Below, in pieces: positions 33,396 through 41,516 of a stretch of DNA of 41,516 nt (position 1 is its first letter; every line of letters starts with the position of its first letter). The notes beneath the pieces were generated by a model. The model had not been told where the DNA came from. It ran no database searches and saw nothing but the letters and a program-made list of their open reading frames with translations. Location of the stretch: the NCBI GenBank assembly GCA_025353725.1, contig JANXOF010000025.1, positions 1 to 41,516 on the forward strand, in the 5' to 3' direction. The position numbers were made by a program, and so were the translations under genes. This DNA comes from Polyangiaceae bacterium. Its GTDB lineage: Bacteria; Myxococcota_A; Polyangia; Polyangiales; Polyangiaceae.

Positions 33396-33896
33396 TTAGA
33401 CGCGACTGTCCCGTCGTGCGCGGATGTCTTCGAGTGCCTCTCGGCACTCCGTTCTTTCAGCCATGGCTGCGCGCTTGTCGTGGGCCTTTTTTCCGCGTGC
33501 AAGGCCGAGTGTCACCTTCACACGGCTGCCGCTGAAGTACAGGTTAAGGGGCACAAGGGTGTAACCCTCGCGCAGGACGGCGCGCTCGATGTGGAGAATT
33601 TCCTTGGCGTGAAGGAGGAGTTTGCGCGCGGTGCGCTCCACGTGAGGAAACGCACGGGCCGCAAAGAAGGATGCGATATACATCTGTCGAAGCCAAACCT
33701 CGCCGTTGTCGACAGATGCGTAGGCGTCGGTGAGCTGCGTGCGCCCGTCACGGAGCGACTTGACTTCGCTCCCGCGTAACACGATGCCTGCCTCGTAGCG
33801 CTCTGAAATCATGTAATGGAAGGTCGCCGCGCGGTTCTGAGCGATGAACTTATGAGCCTCTTTACGACGACCAGACATCTTCTTTTCTCGCCTCAT
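33396..33896 (-). CDS. smpB: SsrA-binding protein SmpB
   Basis: The product is 166 residues from 33896, or 160 from the ATG at 33878 (MSGRRKEAHKF), which resembles the usual start. SmpB landmarks: NRAATFHYMISERYEAGIVL, GSEVKSLRDGRTQLTDAYAS, VWLRQMYIASFF, RKLLLHAKEI, GYTLVPLNLYFSGSRVKVTL, LARGKKAHDKR. The basic C-terminal tail (RAAMAERTECREALEDIRAR) is the part that enters the decoding centre. It works with tmRNA in ribosome rescue; I see no tmRNA in this window. Confidence 0.97.
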   Translation of the reverse strand: MRREKKMSGRRKEAHKFIAQNRAATFHYMISERYEAGIVLRGSEVKSLRDGRTQLTDAYASVDNGEVWLRQMYIASFFAARAFPHVERTARKLLLHAKEILHIERAVLREGYTLVPLNLYFSGSRVKVTLGLARGKKAHDKRAAMAERTECREALEDIRARRDSRV

Positions 33897-34124
33897 CGTC
33901 CTGAAACAAAGCCTGCGCGTTCAGCGATTTCATGCGACCCACCGTTTCCGAGGAGAGCTTCGTGCGTGCGACATCGACGAAGATCTTACTTAATGGAGCG
34001 CGAAATGTCGCGGTTCAAGCCTCGTTTCCGCGCGCGCGCTCGCATCGAATTTCCAAAAAGGAAAAGCTGCGTGCCCGAGCGGGATATGGCCGATATCAAC
34101 GTTTTGAGTAGTGTGGGCCATACG

Positions 34125-35552
34125 ATGAGAAACGAATTGATGTGCGGATTAGCGGTTCTTGGTGCGGTCCTTACGGCGTCCGGCTGTGTCGTGCAACCTG
34201 TCTCCGGTGAGTCGAACGCGCTCGAGGTGACTTCAGACCTGAGTACGGCCCGTCAAAGCGCCCTCGTAACGTGGAGTGAGCAAGCCCTCGCGGCAGACGC
34301 GCTCGACCACACGCCGCCGGCAAGCGGTGAAGCCCGGATAGCCGGCGAGCAGTTTGGTCCGCTTCGGTCGTCGCGAGCGTTCGCGATTGTCCACCTGGCA
34401 ATGTACGACGCGGTGCAGTCGATTGGCGGCGAATATCGGACCTACACAGCCATGCCCTGCCAGCCTCACGTGGACATGGACGCGGCCATCGCGGTCGCCG
34501 CTCACGACACGCTGGTGAATCTTTACCCCTCGCAGACGCCTATCTTCGCCCGTGCGCTTCGCGCCGAACTCTCCGCGAATCTGTCTCCGACCCGCCAAGC
34601 GGGAATGGACGTTGGGGCACGTGCGGCTGAACGTGTGTTGCGCCTACGTACGAACGACGGCTCGCAGCGTCCAGAGCCTAATTATGGAGATTTGAACCTA
34701 AAAGTGGGGCCCGGGATGTGGGCGCCCGACGCCGTCTCCCAAGCAACGATTGCGCTCGGTGGTTATTGGATGAACGTGACGCCGTTTGCGTTGACGTCCG
34801 CGCAACAGTTTCGTGCGCCTGCTCCCTACGCCCTCTCCTCCGTGCAGTGGCGGGCCGACCTCGACGACGTCCGCGACTACGGCGGCGACGGAGTTCACGC
34901 ACCTACCCTACGTACGAAAGAACAAGAGCAGGTGGGCCGATTTTGGGGATACGATATCCCTGCGAAGATCGGGACGCCGCCCCGTCTCTACAATCAGATT
35001 GCAATGACGGTAGCGCGCCGCAAGGGCCTAATCAACAAACCTGCCGAGTTAAGTCGCCTTCTCGCGGCGGTCAATGTTTCGATGGCAGACGCGGCCATAT
35101 CTGCGTGGGAGAGTAAATACTTCTACAACGTTTGGCGCCCGACGAATGCTATCCGTGCAACCGCTGTACGCGACGGCGGAGACCCGAATTGGACTGCGCT
35201 TGGAGCGGCCGCGAGCAACTCGCCGTCGCCGACTTTCATGCCACCTTTTCCTGCGTATCCCTCGGGGCATGCGACCATCGGTGGAGCGCTTTTCGAGACG
35301 CTGGAGCAGCTCGTCGGAGACACGTCCTTTACCCAAGTTTCGGACGAGTTTAACGGCATCACGACGGACTCAAACGGTCGCGCTCGTCCGTTCCTTCCGC
35401 GTACGTTCCTGAGCTTGAAAGACGCCGAGGCGGAGAACGCGCGAAGTCGCACCTTCATTGGCATTCACTGGCGCCACGACGAGACCGCCGGTATCAAGAT
35501 GGGCAATAGCGTGTCCAACTACGTGGTCAAGCACTTCTTCACGAAGCGCTGA
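34125..35552 (+). CDS. Vanadium-dependent haloperoxidase-like lipoprotein
   Basis: The start is the ATG at 34125 (MRNELMCGLAVLGAVLTASGC), a lipoprotein signal with lipobox ASGC. The open frame to 33816 overlaps smpB and is not used. The product is 475 residues. Vanadate-pocket motifs of the VHPO/PAP2 superfamily are intact: KYFYNVWRPTNAIR around residue 330, YPSGHATIGGA around 380, and FIGIHWRHDETAG around 446 with the covalent-site His. Chloroperoxidase-type enzymes oxidise halides with peroxide. The halide specificity is not visible, and some relatives are phosphatases. The OsmC gene lies 39 bases downstream on the same strand. The gene is divergent from smpB. Confidence 0.85.
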   Translation: MRNELMCGLAVLGAVLTASGCVVQPVSGESNALEVTSDLSTARQSALVTWSEQALAADALDHTPPASGEARIAGEQFGPLRSSRAFAIVHLAMYDAVQSIGGEYRTYTAMPCQPHVDMDAAIAVAAHDTLVNLYPSQTPIFARALRAELSANLSPTRQAGMDVGARAAERVLRLRTNDGSQRPEPNYGDLNLKVGPGMWAPDAVSQATIALGGYWMNVTPFALTSAQQFRAPAPYALSSVQWRADLDDVRDYGGDGVHAPTLRTKEQEQVGRFWGYDIPAKIGTPPRLYNQIAMTVARRKGLINKPAELSRLLAAVNVSMADAAISAWESKYFYNVWRPTNAIRATAVRDGGDPNWTALGAAASNSPSPTFMPPFPAYPSGHATIGGALFETLEQLVGDTSFTQVSDEFNGITTDSNGRARPFLPRTFLSLKDAEAENARSRTFIGIHWRHDETAGIKMGNSVSNYVVKHFFTKR

Positions 35553-35591
35553 TCGTCGACGAAAATAGCGACGCAAGAAACGTACATAGCC

Positions 35592-36020
35592 ATGGATATA
35601 AGAGTTTCGTTTCCGGGAGGCAAACGCGTCGACGCACGGGTCGGCAACCACGTGATCCAGACCGACCAACCGGTGACCAACGGGGGTGAGGACAGCGCGC
35701 CTTCGCCGTTCGACCTGTTCCTTGCGTCTGTCGCAACGTGCGCGGGCATCTACGTTCTCGGCTTTTGCCAAGCGCGCGCGATTCCGACGCTGGGTATAAC
35801 CCTGCGTCAGAGCGTCCGTTACGATGCGATGACGAAGTTGCCATCGCTTATCCGACTCGAACTCGGTCTGCCTGATGGATTTCCTGAAGCCTACCGGAGT
35901 GCAGTCGTGCAAGCGGCCGCAAGCTGCAAGGTGAAGAAGCTCCTCGCGAGTCAACCGTCTATCGAGGTTTTTGCGGCTCCTGCGCATTCGTCGCCCTGCG
36001 GCGCTCGCCCTCAGCTCTGA
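35592..36020 (+). CDS. OsmC-family peroxiredoxin-like protein
   Basis: The product is 142 residues. It shows the OsmC/YhfA pattern: MDIRVSFPGGKRVDARVG, the Ser/Pro-rich turn PSPFDLFLASVATCAGIYV carrying the first Cys, and a second Cys in QAAASCKVKKLL. Two such cysteines act as peroxidatic and resolving thiols in hydroperoxide-reducing OsmC/Ohr proteins. The Arg position typical of Ohr is not certain by eye, so general OsmC family is safer. It follows the haloperoxidase gene closely, and the two may be co-expressed in peroxide-related stress. Confidence 0.88.
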   Translation: MDIRVSFPGGKRVDARVGNHVIQTDQPVTNGGEDSAPSPFDLFLASVATCAGIYVLGFCQARAIPTLGITLRQSVRYDAMTKLPSLIRLELGLPDGFPEAYRSAVVQAAASCKVKKLLASQPSIEVFAAPAHSSPCGARPQL

Positions 36021-36355
36021 CTCATTCGCTCGTGTCGACTCGCCTCGCGCTTTCTCGCCCGTTTCGAGAGGAACGGTGCGTGAGGTGCGCTTTTGGCTGG
36101 GTCGAATGTCGATTTCCAGCGACTCACCGGCTTCTTCTGAGCCTTCCGTCACGTGTGGCAGCCTGCTTTCACGTACGGCTTCGAGCGTCATTGGCGCAAC
36201 GATTGCGCCTGGACGCACGGAGTGCGGGGGGGGAAACCTAGAGGCTTGTCGTCGCGTGAGTCGATCAACGTGGCTCGACGTTTGCACCGAAGGCCACCAT
36301 GCCTAAGTGCGCGCTTGAGCCGGGATTTCTCCTTTCTCCGCTCTCCGCGACGCCT
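36021..36355. other. Intergenic stretch, no gene supported
   Basis: Only short Arg-rich frames on plus and a long minus frame running antisense through osmC are open. None has family features. A seven-base G run lies near 36227-36234. Confidence 0.5.
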
Positions 36356-36838
36356 TCAACCGGCGACGTTGAATGGCTTTGACGTTCGGTCGATGTGGGT
36401 TGCCGCGTGTGCACGACGTGGAGGCGCTAGGGTTGACACCAACCTGAGTGCGTCGGTTGCGGTGAAAATGCCGACCACTTTTCCTCGCTCCAGCACGACC
36501 GCGCATCCGTAGCGATGCCTGGCCATGTGTCTTGTAACGAACCCGATCGAGGCGTCCGGCGCGACGGCATAGGCGTCCGGAGTCATTGCGTCTTCCACGA
36601 TGTCTGCGTCCAGATCGACGCCTCGGATCGTCTCCAGAAAATAGAGATCGCGCTGCGACACAACGCCAATCAGCTCGCCGTGCTCGAGCACCGGCAAGTG
36701 ACGCACGCGGTGGTCACGCATGAGGCGGTGAGCCGTCGACAGCGACTGCGTTCGTCCGATCGTGAGAGGCTGGGTTGTCATGAGCGCGCCGACGGTCCAG
36801 CGGGCTTCTGTCGGTTGTGTGCGTGCGTTACTGGTCAT
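36356..36838 (-). CDS. CBS-domain pair protein
   Basis: Counted from the ATG at 36838, preceded by GGAGG, the product is 160 residues. Two CBS motifs: (1) VGALMTTQPLTIGRTQSLST through VRHLPVLEHGELIGVVSQRDL, and (2) VEDAMTPDAYAVAPDASIGF through GCAVVLERGKVVGIFTATD. It is a stand-alone cytoplasmic CBS pair that probably binds adenosyl nucleotides. Such proteins often modulate partner enzymes; no partner is fused here. Upstream it shares a divergent region with clpB. Confidence 0.9.
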   Translation of the reverse strand: MTSNARTQPTEARWTVGALMTTQPLTIGRTQSLSTAHRLMRDHRVRHLPVLEHGELIGVVSQRDLYFLETIRGVDLDADIVEDAMTPDAYAVAPDASIGFVTRHMARHRYGCAVVLERGKVVGIFTATDALRLVSTLAPPRRAHAATHIDRTSKPFNVAG

Positions 36839-37266
36839 GGGGGGCCTCCAAGGACTACACATCTTCGCTAAGCAAGGGGTACGCCAGTTGACGCGCGAGC
36901 CTTTGGGCCATCGGTTCGCGGCGCGCGTCCTTCGATCGAGCGTGAGCCACTCCGCCCCAGGTGAGAACTCGTCGTCTATGAGCACCGAACCAAAGGGGCG
37001 GAGGCCTTAGCTCGAGTTGAGCGAACAGTATTATGGAATGGCGGTCGTCGGGTCGTCGGGCCTCGCTCGGCCGCCATGCGTAATCGATTCGTGCCGCCCG
37101 TATACGTTGGATTTCCACGATGACAGCGCGTGAGACTAAGTTCGACCAAGGTGAATCGGGTGGCCCGCGCTTTGCTTCTTGTTCTTTTGCCGGACGAGCC
37201 TTGGCGCTTCTTTGTTCCTAAAGGCCGCTCGTTTACGTGCATGATGCAGACCTTGAAGGAGATGCG
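36839..37266. promoter_or_regulatory. Divergent control region for the CBS gene and clpB
   Basis: The 428-base region holds no supported gene. I find no CIRCE inverted repeat and no clear sigma-32-type promoter. A TATTAT hexamer at 37029-37034 could be a -10 box toward clpB, but its -35 partner is poor. GAAGGAG at 37255-37261 is the clpB ribosome-binding site. Confidence 0.35.
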
Positions 37267-39954
<2,688 letters not shown>

Positions 39955-39975
39955 GCGTGTCTTGGCGTCCGTGGT

Positions 39976-40416
39976 CTACACGACGCGTTCGGGTAGAGGA
40001 CGAACGACGAAGACCGACCGGTCGCAGTGGTTCACGACCTTCGCGGCCGTCGTACCAAGCAAGCGGTCGAAGCCGGAGTAGCCGTGGGAGCCAAGCATCA
40101 CAAGATCGCAGGCGAGCGTGGTCGCTTCGCGACAGATCGTGTCCCACGGCGTACCGACATGAACGTGGAGGCCCTCGATCTCCGAACGAGGATGCTTAGC
40201 GGCTAGGGCTTCGAGCTCGACCTTCGCTTCTGAAGTCATCGTTGCGAGCACGTCTGCGGCCGCGTGCACGAGCATCTCCTGGTTGACTTCAGGCGGCAGA
40301 CCGACGGCGCGAAGCAAACACATGCCAGCGCCCACCTGTCTGGCGAGCGTTGCGGCGACCTCAAGGACGAAGGGAGCCCGAGGGGAGGCGTCGAGGCAGA
40401 CGAGGATTCGCTTCAT
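39976..40416 (-). CDS. Universal stress protein (UspA family)
   Basis: Counted from the ATG at 40416 the product is 146 residues. It has the Usp fold: MKRILVCLDASPRAPFVLEV with the nucleotide-binding Asp, and the ATP-binding loop GSHGYSGFDRLLGTTAAKVV followed by the C-terminal SVFVV strand. The GxHGxxGxxxxxxGS-type loop ends in GTTA rather than GS; ATP binding is likely. It converges with clpB, with 21 bases between stops. It is likely a general-stress companion. Confidence 0.9.
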   Translation of the reverse strand: MKRILVCLDASPRAPFVLEVAATLARQVGAGMCLLRAVGLPPEVNQEMLVHAAADVLATMTSEAKVELEALAAKHPRSEIEGLHVHVGTPWDTICREATTLACDLVMLGSHGYSGFDRLLGTTAAKVVNHCDRSVFVVRPLPERVV

Positions 40417-40463
40417 AACGCCGGCGAGGTTCAATGTTCGTGCCGCGTAGATGGCTCAGGTCG

Positions 40464-41055
40464 TCACGTAGCACATGGAGGCAGATGTGGCGAACGTGCC
40501 TGTCCGATGAACTCGAGAGTTCGCGCCTCGGAGTCGACCTCGCCCGCCGTCGTATACGGGAGGGACGAGCTGCCGTTTGGACCCAGTGTGACAAGATGCC
40601 TCTCGAGAAAGACAGCGGGCTGGACTCAGCCTTCGACGGGGAGCGCCGACGCAATCTGCCCGCCGCGGGGTCTCAAGTCGGCGAGTCGCGCGCCAGAGAC
40701 ATACCGAGTGTCCGCCTGCCGCCACGCGGTGAACGGTAGGGCCACACGATAGGACGCGGGGTTGAACGAGAGGGCCTCGGAAACGATGGACCACGTCCAG
40801 TCGCCCCCAAACGTCCTGCTGGCTTGCGTTCGCACGGCGAGGGGTCGTCGGACGTCGATGTCGTAGAGAATAAACTTCAATTGCGTGTCGCCGGAGCCGA
40901 CAGTTCCTAATGCCACAAGGGACGTATCGTGAGCTACGAGCGTAGAGATGCGTCCCTTTAACGGGTAGTGTGGAACAAATCGCGGCGAGGGTTCGTCGGT
41001 CACTGCAATGTGCTGAAGTGGCCACCGCTCGTTCGGCGTTCGGCGACATAAAGGA
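40464..41055 (-). pseudogene. Remnant of a beta-propeller-domain (Beta_propel family) gene
   Basis: On the minus strand one frame reads RTPNERWPLQHIAVTDEPS, LKGRISTLVAHDTSLVALG, KFILYDIDVRRPLAVRTQA and GGDWTWSIVSEALSFNP, then VALPFTAW. This order resembles the C-terminal half of the Beta_propel family seen in Myxococcota. The frame is then hit by TGA at 40626-40628, after which it stays open to 40464 and continues as VQPAVFLERHLVTLGPNG, in keeping with a Trp-to-stop change. The 5' end is lost exactly where the IS66-like end begins at 41056. So it is truncated at one side and carries a nonsense codon. Confidence 0.65.
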
Positions 41056-41193
41056 GTATCCCCTGTACGGAGGCGCTTTATTTCATCGATAATGGCTTGA
41101 CGGCATACTCGCGTGAATGAGGACGAGTGCAGCGCAGTGGGCGGACCTTATATGCGCTTGGCGCGAGAGCGGCGCGACAGGAGAGGAATTCGA
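41056..41193 (+). mobile_element. Truncated IS66-type left end (copy A) with tnpA remnant
   Basis: This segment begins GTATCCCCTG and is a direct repeat of 41343-41480. It contains an ORF at 41117-41245 that starts MRTSAAQWADLICAWRESG, clearly related to the first residues of IS66 accessory protein TnpA. After about 26 residues homology stops and the frame ends at TGA 41243. It interrupts the beta-propeller remnant. Being short and diverged from copy B, it is an older insertion remnant. Confidence 0.8.
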
Positions 41194-41226
41194 AGATAGG
41201 GTCAAGAGTGGTGGATCAGCGGCTGA

Positions 41227-41342
41227 TCAAGCGGCGACCTTCTGAGGTTGAATCTTTGTTTTCCTCTGCGGCTTAATCGTGTCGACATCCGGCGCCAGCG
41301 GAGCGCGCTCGAGGCGAACGCCATCGAGAAACTGAATTCCGT
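41227..41342 (-). pseudogene. 3' end of an unidentified ORF between the two IS66 ends
   Basis: On the minus strand a frame ends at TGA 41227-41229 and reads GIQFLDGVRLERAPLAP, DVDTIKPQRKTKI and QPQKVAA. It is cut at 41343 where IS copy B starts. A palindrome GATCAGC-G-GCTGATC at 41214-41228 overlaps its stop. No family is recognised; it may be the tail of another transposon gene. Confidence 0.4.
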
Positions 41343-41516
41343 ATCCCCTGCACGGAGGCACGTTCTTTCATCGACAATGGCTTGGCGGCATACTCGCATG
41401 AATGAGGACGAGTGCAGAGCAGTGGGCGGAACGTGTACGCGCTTGGCGCGAGAGCGGCGTGACAGGAGAGGAATTCGCGAAGTCCATCGGATGTCGCGTC
41501 AGTGCACTCTATTCGT
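41343..41516 (+). mobile_element. IS66-type left end (copy B) with start of tnpA, cut by the window edge
   Basis: GTATCCCCTG at 41343 mirrors the start of copy A, and the ATG at 41404 is 61 bases in, exactly as in copy A (41117). The reading frame MRTSAEQWAERVRAWRESG then GVTGEEFAKSIGCRVSALYS matches IS66-family TnpA (accessory protein OrfA). It is open to the window end. The rest of the element (tnpB, tnpC, right end) is outside. Confidence 0.85.

Noticed and set aside
35370-36287. 305-codon minus ORF antisense to haloperoxidase and osmC
   Set aside because: Arg-rich shadow; osmC on the other strand is well supported.
37020-37230. CIRCE or sigma-32 promoter upstream of clpB
   Set aside because: No inverted repeat of the CIRCE type and no convincing -35/-10 pair could be found.

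Overview
The window looks like a chromosomal segment of a high-GC member of the Myxococcota, probably the Polyangia/Sorangiineae side. The reasons are the Hanks-type Ser/Thr kinases, two AgmX/PglI-type C-terminal domains, RCC1-propeller and Cys-rich repeat lipoproteins, a SUMF1-fold secreted protein, an FHA-GGDEF protein, and mostly unlinked genes on both strands. This assignment is inference from gene content. I ran no database search.

Layout. 1-2.7 kb (minus): a large two-module protein broken by a frameshift, followed by a Ser/Thr kinase N-terminus that is also frameshifted. 3.0-4.9 kb (plus): a coiled-coil hypothetical protein and an AgmX/PglI-domain lipoprotein. 4.9-8.7 kb (minus): a tight cluster of a membrane Ser/Thr kinase, a TPR membrane protein and a seven-bladed RCC1-like secreted protein. 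8.8-18.6 kb: an esterase, an EAL phosphodiesterase convergent with an FHA-GGEEF cyclase, a cyclophilin, an AgmX-like membrane protein, a POT peptide transporter, a small ORF coupled to a degenerate Fic/Doc-like protein, an EVE protein, a second GGDEF cyclase, an MpaB/rubber-oxygenase-like protein and an M50 protease. 18.6-24.5 kb: a SUMF1-like protein, a long-chain acyl-CoA synthetase, a Cys-motif membrane protein, BolA coupled to a CGFS glutaredoxin/A-type/rhodanese fusion, and a divergent metallo-beta-lactamase-fold hydrolase. 24.7-28.6 kb: a 1010-residue Cys-rich repeat lipoprotein and an outer-membrane barrel protein. 28.8-29.0 kb: tRNA-Pro(GGG) with a clear terminator. 29.2-32.2 kb: a histidine kinase and a sigma-54 response regulator. 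32.2-36.0 kb: a cyclophilin lipoprotein, a tiny lipoprotein, SmpB, a vanadium haloperoxidase-like lipoprotein and OsmC. 36.3-40.4 kb: a CBS-domain protein, ClpB and a universal stress protein. 40.4-41.5 kb: a decayed beta-propeller gene abutting two tandem copies of an IS66-type left end.

Functional themes. Cyclic-di-GMP turnover is represented by three proteins within 7 kb, all with the key motifs intact. Protein quality control and stress are represented by ClpB, SmpB, OsmC, Usp, two cyclophilins and the Grx-BolA module. The most interesting items are the CGFS-Grx/cysteine-less A-type/rhodanese fusion coupled to BolA; the degenerate Fic-like protein with a small overlapping upstream partner; the Cys-rich lipoprotein carrying a phage-tail-like segment; and the decayed, IS66-invaded right edge. 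Two frameshifts within the first 1.2 kb could be real decay or sequencing error.
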